Assembly (NCBI RefSeq): GCF_900103285.1
Contig: NZ_FNGS01000007.1
Coordinates: forward strand, 124,001-188,000
Origin: Siphonobacter aquaeclarae
Lineage (GTDB): Bacteria; Bacteroidota; Bacteroidia; Cytophagales; Spirosomataceae
DNA: 64,000 nucleotides
Reading direction: 5' to 3'
Shown here: positions 39,257 through 48,226 of the stretch, piece by piece
Position numbering within the stretch: position 1 is the stretch's first letter
How the letters are laid out: the number at the start of each line of letters is the position of its first letter
The notes under the pieces: model-generated
Told to the model about the DNA's origin: nothing
Databases searched by the model: none
The model's input: the letters and a program-made list of their open reading frames with translations, nothing else
Position numbers and translations under genes: made by a program

Positions 39257-41608
39257 ATGTATTCCCGACTTTTATTTCTTTCCCTCTGGATTTTATCGCT
39301 TGCTGTTTCTGCCCAAACTCCCAAAGCTGTCGTTCAGGGTACGGTACTGACGACGTCCGGCGCGCCCGCCTATGTGACGGTATCTCTCGACGAGGCCGGA
39401 AAAGTGCGCTACGGCGCCGCGACGGATGAACTCGGTCGTTTTTCGTTCCGGGCTCCTGCCGGAAACTATACGCTGGTCGTCAGCGGTTTGGGATACGAAA
39501 CGGTACGTCAGGCGGTAACCCTGAGGGCCGGGGAAACCACGAAAGCAGACCTGCAAACCTCTGACCGGAACAGTAGCCTCGCGGAAGTAGTGGTGTCGGC
39601 CGGTCGCCGGATCGAAACCCTCGCCGAAACGCCGTCGTCCGTCACCGTCATCGGCGGAAAAGAACTGGAAGTACAATCCGGTATCAGCGCGAATGTCGCC
39701 AATATCCTTTCCAACGCGGTACCGGGCCTGGCGCCGTCGACCAACCAGACCGGGAACACCGGCCAAACCCTGCGCGGACGTAACGTGCTGGTACTCATCG
39801 ACGGTATCCCGCAATCAACGCCCCTGCGCGCCGGCGGCCGGGACGTCCGGACGATCGATCCGAACGTCGTCGAACGCATTGAAGTCATCAAAGGCGCAAC
39901 GTCCATCTACGGCAACGGCGCCGACGGCGGCCTGATCAATTATATCACGAAAAAAGCACCCGCCGGCGTCAGCTTCGGCGGCTATACCCAGCTCGGCATG
40001 ACAGGAAATACGCAGGGCGACAGTACCCTCGGCTTCCGGTTTACGCAGCAGCTATATGGCCGTACGGGTAAGTTCGACTACTTCGTCAGCGGTATGCACG
40101 AGAAAACGGGCGTTTTCCGGGACGGAGACGGCAAGGTTATTTCTCCGGAATACGGCCTTGGCGAGACCCGCATGTACAACGCTTACGCCAAGCTCGGCTA
40201 TGATATTTCGCCCCGCCACCGCATCGAGGCGATGTATAATTATTACAGCTCGAACCAGCATTCGGCATTCGTCCTGAAATCAGGCATATACGGCGAGCGG
40301 CCTTCCATCGGGGTGATCGGCAAGCGGGCCGGGATCGACGAAGGGACCCGTTACAACCACAACGCCAGCCTGCAGTACTTCGGCCGCAATATCATCGGCG
40401 GGACGAGCGTCAACGTCAGCCTGTATATGCAGGACTTCCTGACGGTATACTCCAACGTTGCGAGTTTTTACATGGGCGGGCAATCCCAGATTCCTTCTGC
40501 CAAGAAAGGTATCCGCGTCAACCTCACCAGCCCGTTCATTCTGTCCGGCTCGGTTCGCGGGGATGTGACCTACGGGTTTGACCTGCTCAACGACCGGACG
40601 TCCCAAAGCCTGGTAGATGGTCGCGCCTGGGTACCCCTCATCAACATGCGCAACCTCGCGCCGTATGCGCAGTTGTCGGCAACGCTTTTTGACGGCCTTG
40701 CTCTCAAAGCAGGCGTCCGGGCGGAGAACATCAACATGCACATCGACGATTTCAACACGCTGGCTACCGGTCCTGACGGCAAAGGCAGTATTGCGGTGAA
40801 AGGTGGAAATCTCGGGTATAATGCACTCGTTTTCAATGCCGGTCTCCGGTATGCCAAACTGCCACAGTTTAACCCCTTCGTTAGCTATTCGCAGGCTTTC
40901 TCGGTGTATGACCTCGGCCGTATCCTGCGCAGTGCTACCGAAAATACGATTTCCAAATTGCAGACAGAGCCGATCATTGTCAACAACTATGAAGCAGGCT
41001 TCAGCAGTCAGGTTGGCCCGCTGTCACTGACGGCTGCGGCTTATCTAAGTACGTCGAAACTCGGTGCGAATTTTGTGGATCTGGGCGACGGCAAGTACAT
41101 CGCCGAACGCGCACCGGAGCATGTCTGGGGGTATGAATTTCAGGCCGACTGGAAAGTGCTGCGCTCCCTCTCACTCGGCGGGAATTTCTCCTATACCGAA
41201 GGGAAAGTGGACAAAGACGGTGACGGCAAGTACAATGGCGACAAGGATACCTACCTGAATGCCAGCCGGATTGCTCCGCCGAAGACCACGGTATACCTGC
41301 GCTTTACCGGCGTGAAAAACCTGAGCGTGGATCTCAACTGGTGGCGGCTCGGCAATCGGGATCGTTTTCAGCCGGCGCCTTCCGCAACGGCCAAATACCG
41401 CATCTACGAAGGTAAAATCAACAGCTTCAACCTGTGGAATGTCAACGTGAACTATGCTTTCACGAAGCAGGTAAAACTGAACCTCGGTGTGGAAAACCTC
41501 CTGAATACCAGCTATTACACCTATATCGCCCAGTACTACGGCAGCAACGATAACTACACGCGTGGCAGCGGACGCCGCTTCCTCCTGACGCTGGGCTATT
41601 CGTTCTGA
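39257..41608 (+). CDS. TonB-dependent receptor, probable siderophore/iron type
   Basis: A 783-residue outer-membrane receptor. Signal peptide (MYSRLLFLSLWILSLAVSAQ), then a carboxypeptidase-regulatory-like domain (about 25-105), the plug with TLRGRNVLVLIDGIPQ and VERIEVIKGATSIYGNGADGG, and a 22-strand-type barrel that ends in LTLGYSF with the terminal Phe. The ATG at 39257 is the first that gives a good signal peptide. A PepSY-type membrane protein follows after 86 bp; that pairing is typical of iron-siderophore or haem uptake. Ligand not identifiable from sequence. Confidence 0.92.
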   Translation: MYSRLLFLSLWILSLAVSAQTPKAVVQGTVLTTSGAPAYVTVSLDEAGKVRYGAATDELGRFSFRAPAGNYTLVVSGLGYETVRQAVTLRAGETTKADLQTSDRNSSLAEVVVSAGRRIETLAETPSSVTVIGGKELEVQSGISANVANILSNAVPGLAPSTNQTGNTGQTLRGRNVLVLIDGIPQSTPLRAGGRDVRTIDPNVVERIEVIKGATSIYGNGADGGLINYITKKAPAGVSFGGYTQLGMTGNTQGDSTLGFRFTQQLYGRTGKFDYFVSGMHEKTGVFRDGDGKVISPEYGLGETRMYNAYAKLGYDISPRHRIEAMYNYYSSNQHSAFVLKSGIYGERPSIGVIGKRAGIDEGTRYNHNASLQYFGRNIIGGTSVNVSLYMQDFLTVYSNVASFYMGGQSQIPSAKKGIRVNLTSPFILSGSVRGDVTYGFDLLNDRTSQSLVDGRAWVPLINMRNLAPYAQLSATLFDGLALKAGVRAENINMHIDDFNTLATGPDGKGSIAVKGGNLGYNALVFNAGLRYAKLPQFNPFVSYSQAFSVYDLGRILRSATENTISKLQTEPIIVNNYEAGFSSQVGPLSLTAAAYLSTSKLGANFVDLGDGKYIAERAPEHVWGYEFQADWKVLRSLSLGGNFSYTEGKVDKDGDGKYNGDKDTYLNASRIAPPKTTVYLRFTGVKNLSVDLNWWRLGNRDRFQPAPSATAKYRIYEGKINSFNLWNVNVNYAFTKQVKLNLGVENLLNTSYYTYIAQYYGSNDNYTRGSGRRFLLTLGYSF

Positions 41609-41694
41609 TCCGGACCCATTACCAAACGGCATGTATCCATTTTTCTTTCTCCCTGGAAGTAAAATGGATACGTGCTTTTTATACCAAAACGAGC

Positions 41695-42804
41695 ATGAAG
41701 AAGACAGTCAAACCTTTTCTCCTGAAAGTACACCGCATTCTCGGACTGGTTTCCGGGGCGATTGTGCTTGTCGTAGCGCTTACAGGCTGCCTCTGGGCGT
41801 TTGAAGAAGACCTGCGGGAATGGACCCAGCGGAAGTACTATTACGTCACGCCGCGGCAGGCAGAAAAGGCATCCCTCGATGTCATCGGAAAGAAAGTCAA
41901 GGCTGCTTTTCCCAAAGAAAAAATCACGCAATACCGGCTGCGGAGCGCGCCCGGGGCGACGGTCTTCGCCTACACCAAAAGCGAAAAAGTAATTTCTGCC
42001 GATCCGTACACCGGTGAAATCGTAGCCGTCCGGACGACGTTTTCCGATCCGCTCGCATTTCTGCTGAAAATCCACCGGACGCTGCTTTTGGGAGAAACCG
42101 GCAAAATCATCATCGAATACAACTGCCTCGTCTTTTTCATCCTCGTCCTGACCGGGCTGATCCTCTGGTGGCCGGATAACCGCCGGTTTGTGAAAGACCT
42201 CTTCCGGATCAAATGGAGTGCGAAACCGGCGCGACGGAACTATGACCTGCACAAGGTAGGCGGGTTTTACATCAGCCTGATTCTGCTCGTTATCGCGTGG
42301 ACGGGATTATACTTTTCGTTCGACTGGGCGAAGAACTTCACCTATCTCATTACCGGAAGCAGGAAGCCTGTCGAGAAGAAATGGAAGTCGGACTACCAGC
42401 CGGGTATCCAGCCGATGACGCTCGACGAAGCCCTGGAACTGGCAAAACCCTACGGAACCTATACCTGGGCGATTGTCCCGATTCCGGCGGATTCTCTCGC
42501 TCCGGTCAAAATCACCCTGCGATATCCGTACAAATGGGTACGCAAGCAGAACGTCCTGCAGTACGATGCCTATTCCCGTGAACTCCTGCAAGCCGATCTG
42601 TACCAGAATTACAACGCCGGCGATAACATGCGCATGGCCAATTTTGACCTCCATACCGGCCGGTTTTTCGGATGGCCGGGTAAAATCCTCTTCTTTCTGA
42701 CCGGCCTCATCACCGCGACACTACCCGTCACCGGTTTCCTCATCTGGCGCAAGCGCCGAAAGAAAAAAGCACGGAGGCAGGTGGCGGTGGGAGCTGAAGG
42801 GTAG
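41695..42804 (+). CDS. PepSY-associated transmembrane protein
   Basis: A 369-residue inner-membrane protein of the PepSY_TM family. The opener KVHRILGLVSGAIVLVVALTGCLWAFEEDL, given in parts here as HRILGLVSG and TGCLWAFEEDL, is diagnostic; three more membrane segments follow at about 140-160, 185-205 and 325-345, with LITATLPVTGFLIW near the end. These proteins accompany siderophore receptors and are proposed ferric reductases or haem-handling proteins. It is downstream of the TonB receptor and likely cotranscribed. A word-repeat element begins about 20 bp after the stop. Confidence 0.9.
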   Translation: MKKTVKPFLLKVHRILGLVSGAIVLVVALTGCLWAFEEDLREWTQRKYYYVTPRQAEKASLDVIGKKVKAAFPKEKITQYRLRSAPGATVFAYTKSEKVISADPYTGEIVAVRTTFSDPLAFLLKIHRTLLLGETGKIIIEYNCLVFFILVLTGLILWWPDNRRFVKDLFRIKWSAKPARRNYDLHKVGGFYISLILLVIAWTGLYFSFDWAKNFTYLITGSRKPVEKKWKSDYQPGIQPMTLDEALELAKPYGTYTWAIVPIPADSLAPVKITLRYPYKWVRKQNVLQYDAYSRELLQADLYQNYNAGDNMRMANFDLHTGRFFGWPGKILFFLTGLITATLPVTGFLIWRKRRKKKARRQVAVGAEG

Positions 42805-42823
42805 CTTGGAGCCGAAGGCAGTA

Positions 42824-42926
42824 ATAAGCAATAGGCTGTAAGCTTTAAGCTATAGGCAATTGGAGGGCGACCACCTCGCCGCCTACAGCCTATTGCTTAT
42901 AGCCTACAGCTTATAGCTTAAAGCTT
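42824..42926. repeat. Heptamer-word palindromic element 4 (TAAGCTN/GCCTATA family)
   Basis: Left array: five 7-bp units (TAAGCAA, TAGGCTG, TAAGCTT, TAAGCTA, TAGGCAA; 42825-42859). Core about 42860-42880 contains GGAGGGCGACC-ACCTCGCC. Right array: six 7-bp units on the complementary word (GCCTACA, GCCTATT, GCTTATA, GCCTACA, GCTTATA, GCTTAAA; 42881-42922). A 17-bp stretch of the left (42824-42840) is the exact complement of 42884-42900. Same word as element 3 at 34 kb. Confidence 0.9.
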
Positions 42927-42963
42927 TTCAGTATCTTTCCTCCCTCACCTTGATGCAACCTCC

Positions 42964-43491
42964 ATGAAAAGAAGTCAGGCTCTCCGTACCCTCCTCGGCA
43001 CCGTGCTGGTTACCTCTGCAGCCGGTACTGCCGAAGATGTTTTTCAGGCTGAATTCAAGCGCGCCTGGAAGCGCTCCCGCGATTACACGCTCACTACCTT
43101 CAACCTCATGCCGGAAGAGCACATGGGTTTCAAGCCCATGCCGGAGATGTTTGCGTTTCGTACGCAGTTTACGCACTGTATTACGTATACGACGGCGCAA
43201 CTGGCCGGTCGTCTTGGCGTAAAAGATCCCTATGCCGACGTCCAGGGCTGGGCGCAGAAAAGCAAGGCGGAGATCGCTGCCGAACTCGACCGCTTCTATG
43301 AATGGGTAGGGACGACCATCGCGAAAGTTCCCGCTGTCCAGCTCGCGAAACAGTTTGATTTTGCGGGAGAATCCCTGACCGGAAAACAGCTCTGCTACGC
43401 GCTCGAAAACCACATCATCCACCACCGCGGGCAGGCGATTGTCTACCTCCGGCTGAAGGGTGTCACACCCGAAAGTTATTTCGGCTGGTAA
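42964..43491 (+). CDS. DinB-family protein
   Basis: A 175-residue DinB/YfiT-like four-helix-bundle protein. Metal-binding histidines sit in QFTHCITYTTAQ and ENHIIHHRGQAIVYL, the two positions typical of the family. The N-terminus (MKRSQALRTLLGTVLVTSAAG) is hydrophobic and may be a weak signal peptide, which is unusual but seen in some Bacteroidota members. Members act as thiol- or metal-dependent transferases in some bacteria; no specific function can be given. Convergent with the ThiF/MoeB-type gene, whose stop is 3 bp away. Confidence 0.88.
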   Translation: MKRSQALRTLLGTVLVTSAAGTAEDVFQAEFKRAWKRSRDYTLTTFNLMPEEHMGFKPMPEMFAFRTQFTHCITYTTAQLAGRLGVKDPYADVQGWAQKSKAEIAAELDRFYEWVGTTIAKVPAVQLAKQFDFAGESLTGKQLCYALENHIIHHRGQAIVYLRLKGVTPESYFGW

Positions 43492-43494
43492 GCC

Positions 43495-44616
43495 TCAATA
43501 CCGCGGCATACGCGGATCAACGTCCTCGGCCCAGGCATGAATACCGCCTTCCAGGTTGGAAAGGTTCTGAAAACCATGCTCCTGCTCGAGGTAGCGGATC
43601 ACGCTGGCTGACCGCATACCGTGGTGGCAATAAACAACCACAGGCCGGTCTTTCGGAATCAGTTTCACGCGGTAGGGGATAGTCTGCATCGGAATCAGCA
43701 CAGAGCCCGGCAGGTGGCAGACTTCGTATTCGTCGTTGTTCCGGACGTCAAGCAGAAAGAGATCCGGATGGGTTTTGAGCAGGCGGGAGAGCTCCAGCGC
43801 TGAAATTTCCGCGTCGGGATAGTCCTGAACGGGAGAGCGGTGCGAGGCCAGACCTTCCCGGGCGAGTTCTTCGGCATCATCCCGTCTCCGGCACCGCATC
43901 TTGCGTTGTTCGTTTTCGAGGAGATCGACGAGCAGCAGTTCGCCCGATAACACCGTCCCGATACCGGTCAGCATTTTGACGACTTCCGTGGCCTGCATCA
44001 TACCGATCAGGCCGGGGAGAATGCCGACTACACCTACTTCCGCGCAGTTCGGTACTTCAAGACCCGACGGAGGCTTGGGAAACAGGCAGCGGTACGTGGG
44101 CCCGGGCACACCGGCGGCATCCTTGTAGTTGAAGACGGATACCTGCCCCTCAAACCGGTGAATCGCGCCGTAAACGAAAGGTTTTCCCTGCGTCACACAA
44201 ATATCATTGATAAGGTACCGGACCGTGAAATTATCGGTGCAGTCGACCACAATGTCATACCCTTCCACAATACCTGAGGCATTTTCCGGGACGAGGTGTG
44301 TGGAGAAGACCTTGTATTCGATCAGGTCGTTCAGGCGGCGGAGCCGGGTAGCGGCGGTAGTTGCTTTCGGGCGGTGCACGTCGTCCGCTTCGTAGAGTAC
44401 CTGCCGTTGGAGATTGGATTCATCGACGGTATCGCCGTCGACAATGCCGATTTTACCGACACCGGCAGCGGCAAGATACAACAAAACCGGGCAGCCGAGT
44501 CCTCCGGCGCCAACCACCAGTACCCTGGCGTTCTTCAGTTTGAGTTGCCCTTCCGCTCCGATTTCCGGGAGTAGCAAATGCTTTTGATAGCGTTGTTTTT
44601 CGGCGGGAGAAAGCAT
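43495..44616 (-). CDS. HesA/MoeB/ThiF-family adenylyltransferase with C-terminal rhodanese domain
   Basis: A 373-residue E1-like enzyme that adenylates the C-terminal glycine of a sulfur-carrier protein (MoaD or ThiS type). Motifs: LSPAEKQRYQKHLLLPEIG, the ATP-binding VVGAGGLGCPVLLYLAAAG, ESNLQRQVLYEADDVHRPKA, and the Cys motif PNCAEVGVVGILPG. Residues about 270-373 are a rhodanese domain with active loop YCHHGMRSASV. The CxxC zinc pairs of E. coli MoeB are incomplete (TYRCLF, MRCRRR), so zinc binding may be lost. ATG 44616 is chosen over a GTG four codons upstream. Confidence 0.88.
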   Translation of the reverse strand: MLSPAEKQRYQKHLLLPEIGAEGQLKLKNARVLVVGAGGLGCPVLLYLAAAGVGKIGIVDGDTVDESNLQRQVLYEADDVHRPKATTAATRLRRLNDLIEYKVFSTHLVPENASGIVEGYDIVVDCTDNFTVRYLINDICVTQGKPFVYGAIHRFEGQVSVFNYKDAAGVPGPTYRCLFPKPPSGLEVPNCAEVGVVGILPGLIGMMQATEVVKMLTGIGTVLSGELLLVDLLENEQRKMRCRRRDDAEELAREGLASHRSPVQDYPDAEISALELSRLLKTHPDLFLLDVRNNDEYEVCHLPGSVLIPMQTIPYRVKLIPKDRPVVVYCHHGMRSASVIRYLEQEHGFQNLSNLEGGIHAWAEDVDPRMPRY

Positions 44617-44720
44617 AAAAAGTGTCAAGTGGGGATGTACTGGTTCGAATATGCGTACAGAAACAGAAAATTCCCAATATCCTCCCTCAAAAGGCAGGTA
44701 ATAACGTACCAGGTTGCAAC

Positions 44721-44750
44721 AAAAAAAAGGGACCGGAAAGGTCCCTTTTT
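44721..44750 (-). terminator. Terminator of the cytochrome/sugar dehydrogenase gene
   Basis: A perfect 11-bp stem (AAAAAGGGACC with GGTCCCTTTTT), loop GGAAA, and eight T residues on the minus strand, 17 bp after the stop of the gene at 44767. Confidence 0.9.
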
Positions 44751-44766
44751 CGACAAAAACCGGCGG

Positions 44767-46158
44767 TTATTTTCCGGTAGTGACTACCTTCAGGATGACA
44801 CCCGGATCTTCCACCGCAACATAGGCATATCCGTCCGGTGCGATCTTCACATTCCGGACCCGCCCGATGTTCGGGAAAAGGATTTCTTCTTTGACGACTT
44901 TGTTGTTCTTGATGACGCAGCGGTTGAGGTACTTAAACCGCAGCGAGCCTACCAGAAAGTTACCTTTCCAGGCAGGATAGCGCGTTCCTTCCACCAGAGC
45001 CAGGCCGCTCGGCGCGATGGACGGCACCCAGTAATGCTGCGCCTGCTCCATGCCTTCCTTGGCTTTCAGACTCGTGAAAGCCTTGCCGTCGTACCCGATG
45101 CCATAGGAAATGACCGGCCAGCCGTAGTTGGCGCCTTTGCGGATGATATTGAGTTCGTCGCCGCCCCGGGGGCCGTGTTCGGTTTCCCAGATTGTTCCCG
45201 TTGCCTGGTCGATGTACAGGCCCTGCGGATTCCGGTGACCCCACGACCAGATCGTCGCACGGCCTTTGTCTTTGAAGGGATTGCCGGCTGCGGGAGTACC
45301 GTCGTCATTCAGGCGGTGTACCTTGCCGAGATCACTTTCCAGGTTTTGGGGATTGGTGTATTCGCTGCCGCGCTCGCCGACGGTCACAAACAGGTATCCG
45401 GCCTTGTCAAACGCCAGGCGGGAGCCGTAGTGATGCCGGGTTTTGGACCAGGGTTGCGCTTCGAAAATGACTTGCTGGTCGGTCAGCTGCGTGCCGTCGA
45501 GTTTGGCGCGGAGGATAGCCGTTGTCCCGACTTTCCCTTCCGGCGAATCCTTGACAGCGGAGTAGGAAAAATATACCCAGTGATTGGTGTCGAATTTCGG
45601 GTGAAGAACCACGTCGAGTAATCCGCCCTGCCCTTCGGCGAGTACCTGCGGGCCGCCGCTTACTTCCGACTTCTGCCCGTTGGCTCCGATCCGGTAGATT
45701 TTGCCGGTCCGGTCTGTTGCCAGCAGGTCTCCACCGGGGAGGAACGCCATGCCCCACGGACTGCTCAGACCGGAAGCGACGGTATCCAGCCGTACTGTAT
45801 ACGCTTCGGTTTTGAACACGTTCGACTTGGGTTTGTTGTTGAACGAATACCGGCTGCCTTTTTCAATACTGCTCAGAATCAGGTCGGCGATGCCTTCGAT
45901 TTGTGCCGGTTTCAGAGTGGCTTCCCAGGCAGGCATACCGAAGTCGGAATAACCTTTGGAAATGCTGGCGATGAGCTCGGCTTTGGTGGTACCGTGTTTC
46001 CATTTCCGGTCGACAAACGCCTGCACATCCCCGTGGCAGCTCGAGCAGAGTTTTTTGAACGTAGCATCAGCCGTTTCGGGAGGGGGAGTCGAAGGAAAAG
46101 TCAGGCTGAGACAGGCCACAGCCGTGGCGGCACAGGGAGCCAGGTATTTGAGGAACAT
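44767..46158 (-). CDS. Cytochrome c - sugar dehydrogenase (sorbosone/PQQ-type) fusion
   Basis: A 463-residue exported protein. Signal peptide about 1-22; then a class I cytochrome c domain with CSSCH at 38-42 and a Met ligand in FGMPAWEATL. Residues about 110-460 form a glucose/sorbosone dehydrogenase beta-propeller, with SSPWGMAFLPGGDLLATDRTG near the start and the RNPQGLYIDQATGTIWETEHG and GGDELNIIRKGANYGWPVISYG segments characteristic of YliI/Asd-type aldose dehydrogenases that use PQQ. The haem domain can accept electrons directly. Monocistronic with its own terminator. Confidence 0.9.
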   Translation of the reverse strand: MFLKYLAPCAATAVACLSLTFPSTPPPETADATFKKLCSSCHGDVQAFVDRKWKHGTTKAELIASISKGYSDFGMPAWEATLKPAQIEGIADLILSSIEKGSRYSFNNKPKSNVFKTEAYTVRLDTVASGLSSPWGMAFLPGGDLLATDRTGKIYRIGANGQKSEVSGGPQVLAEGQGGLLDVVLHPKFDTNHWVYFSYSAVKDSPEGKVGTTAILRAKLDGTQLTDQQVIFEAQPWSKTRHHYGSRLAFDKAGYLFVTVGERGSEYTNPQNLESDLGKVHRLNDDGTPAAGNPFKDKGRATIWSWGHRNPQGLYIDQATGTIWETEHGPRGGDELNIIRKGANYGWPVISYGIGYDGKAFTSLKAKEGMEQAQHYWVPSIAPSGLALVEGTRYPAWKGNFLVGSLRFKYLNRCVIKNNKVVKEEILFPNIGRVRNVKIAPDGYAYVAVEDPGVILKVVTTGK

Positions 46159-46242
46159 AGGGAAGTAGAGGTTGCTTTTTTGCTCGCGTCAAAAGTAAAG
46201 ATTTGACGGAAATTTCCGGGAAAGAGCTTTCCATTCGCCCAT

Positions 46243-46295
46243 AAAAAAGCCCGGAAAGAAATGAAAAGCCCCAAGGCCGGTTCATTCTTTCCGGG
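46243..46295 (-). terminator. Terminator of aspS
   Basis: CCCGGAAAGAA (46250-46260) pairs perfectly with TTCTTTCCGGG (46285-46295), with a 24-base loop, and six T residues follow on the minus strand. It lies 21 bp behind aspS. Confidence 0.75.
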
Positions 46296-46315
46296 TATAC
46301 GGGAAAAACGGAGGA

Positions 46316-48079
46316 CTAGACTACCGTTTTGATAGCGAGTTCGTCGAGCTGCTTTTGCGAAATGGTCGACGGGCTGTCGATCATCACGTCGCGGCCGGCG
46401 TTGTTTTTCGGGAAGGCAATGAAGTCCCGGATGGTGTCAGCGCCGCCGAGGAGCGAGCAAAGACGGTCGAGACCGAATGCGATACCGGCGTGCGGAGGCG
46501 CGCCGTACTCGAATGCGTTGAGCAGGAAGCCGAACTGGTGCTGGGCCTCTTCCGGCGTAAACCCGAGGAGGTCAAACATCTTCGACTGCAGGTCTTTCCG
46601 GAAAATCCGCACCGAACCGCCGCCTACTTCCACGCCATTGATGACGAGGTCATAGGCATTGGCACGCACCGCGCCGGGATCGGTGGCGATGAGGTCGAAG
46701 TCTTCCGGCTTCGGACTCGTGAACGGGTGGTGCATGGCGAAGAAGCGGTTTTCTTCCTCGCTCCATTCCAGCAGCGGAAAATCGACAACCCAGTGAGCCG
46801 AGAACGTCTCCGGATTGCGCAGACCGAGGCGGTTGCCCATCTCCAGACGCAGTTCGTTGAGTTGCTTCCGGGTTTTGTCAGCCGGGCCGGCAAGGATCAG
46901 CAGCAGGTCGCCGGGTTGGGCGTTGAATTGCTTCACCCAGCCTTTGAGTTCTTCTTCCGAATAAAACTTATCCACAGAAGATTTTACACTGCCGTCGGCA
47001 TTGACCCGCGCATAAACGAGGCCTTTGGCGCCGATCTGCGGGCGCTTCACCCATTCCGTCAGTTCGTCTATCTGCTTGCGGGTATATTCGGCGCAACCGG
47101 GAGCAGCGATACCGACGACGAGTTCAGCGGAGTCAAAAACGACAAAATCTTTTCCGGAGGTCAGGTCCGCGTCGGCTCCCTTGAGCTCTGTGAATTCCAT
47201 GCCGAACCGGATATCGGGTTTGTCGGAGCCAAACCGGCGCATCGCCTCTGAATAGGGCATGCGGGTCAGGTTTTCCGGCAGTTCAATGCCTTTGACGGTT
47301 TTGAAGAGGTAGCGGACCAGCCCTTCAAAGGTTTCGAGGATGTCTTCCTGACGGACAAACGACATCTCGCAGTCGATCTGGGTGAATTCCGGCTGGCGGT
47401 CGGCCCGAAGGTCTTCGTCCCGGAAACACTTCACGATCTGATAATACCGGTCGAATCCGGAAACCATCAGCAATTGCTTGAAAGTTTGCGGCGACTGGGG
47501 GAGCGCATAAAATTCACCCGGGTTCATGCGGCTCGGCACGACGAAGTCGCGGGCGCCTTCCGGAGTGGATTTGATGAGAACAGGCGTTTCTACTTCGATG
47601 AAGCTGAGGCTGTCGAGGTATTCCCGCGTGCGGCGGGTTACCTGGTGGCGCAGCTCCAGGTTTTTCCGGACGATGCTCCGGCGAAGATCGAGGTACCGGA
47701 ATTTCATCCGGACATCGTCGCCGCCGTCTGTTTCGTCTTCGATCAGGAAGGGAGGTAACTTGGCCGGATTGAGGATTTCCAGCCGGTCTACTTTTATTTC
47801 AACATCTCCCGTAGGAAGATTGGGATTTTTCGCGATACGTTCTACGACAGCGCCTGTGGCAGAGATAACGTACTCCCGGCCGAGAGAGCGCGCCGTTTCC
47901 AGTACGGCAGCTGCGGTCGATCCTTCTTCAAAAATCAACTGGGTAATTCCGTAGCGGTCGCGGAGATCGATCCATATCATCCCGCCCTTATCGCGGATCC
48001 GTTGGACCCATCCGCACAGGGTTACTTCCTGTCCGACGTGGGTTAAGCGGCTTTCGCCGCAGGTATGTGTACGTAGCAT
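46316..48079 (-). CDS. aspS: Aspartyl-tRNA synthetase
   Basis: A 587-residue class II synthetase charging tRNA-Asp. N-terminal OB-fold anticodon-binding domain ([21 protein letters not shown]), class II motif 1/2 regions ([21 protein letters not shown] and [18 protein letters not shown]), an insertion (GAD) domain typical of bacteria, and motif 3 ([15 protein letters not shown]). ATG 48079 is used; the longer frame from 48112 runs into the promoter, whose -7 element is at 48110-48117. Confidence 0.97.
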   Translation of the reverse strand: MLRTHTCGESRLTHVGQEVTLCGWVQRIRDKGGMIWIDLRDRYGITQLIFEEGSTAAAVLETARSLGREYVISATGAVVERIAKNPNLPTGDVEIKVDRLEILNPAKLPPFLIEDETDGGDDVRMKFRYLDLRRSIVRKNLELRHQVTRRTREYLDSLSFIEVETPVLIKSTPEGARDFVVPSRMNPGEFYALPQSPQTFKQLLMVSGFDRYYQIVKCFRDEDLRADRQPEFTQIDCEMSFVRQEDILETFEGLVRYLFKTVKGIELPENLTRMPYSEAMRRFGSDKPDIRFGMEFTELKGADADLTSGKDFVVFDSAELVVGIAAPGCAEYTRKQIDELTEWVKRPQIGAKGLVYARVNADGSVKSSVDKFYSEEELKGWVKQFNAQPGDLLLILAGPADKTRKQLNELRLEMGNRLGLRNPETFSAHWVVDFPLLEWSEEENRFFAMHHPFTSPKPEDFDLIATDPGAVRANAYDLVINGVEVGGGSVRIFRKDLQSKMFDLLGFTPEEAQHQFGFLLNAFEYGAPPHAGIAFGLDRLCSLLGGADTIRDFIAFPKNNAGRDVMIDSPSTISQKQLDELAIKTVV

Positions 48080-48109
48080 AAACGATTGCAAAACATGCTG
48101 TTTCTGCCG

Positions 48110-48117
48110 CAAAAATA
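48110..48117 (-). promoter_or_regulatory. -7 element of aspS (TATTTTTG)
   Basis: On the minus strand TATTTTTG followed by CGG, 30 bp upstream of the chosen aspS start. Confidence 0.6.
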
Positions 48118-48226
48118 GACAATTTCAAAGGCTTCATTGCCATTCCTTGCCGGATTAGCCAAAAGACTGCCCGAATCACCTGTGGTGACCGGGTTTCTTA
48201 CGCACAGAAGAGGTGGCGGAAATCGC

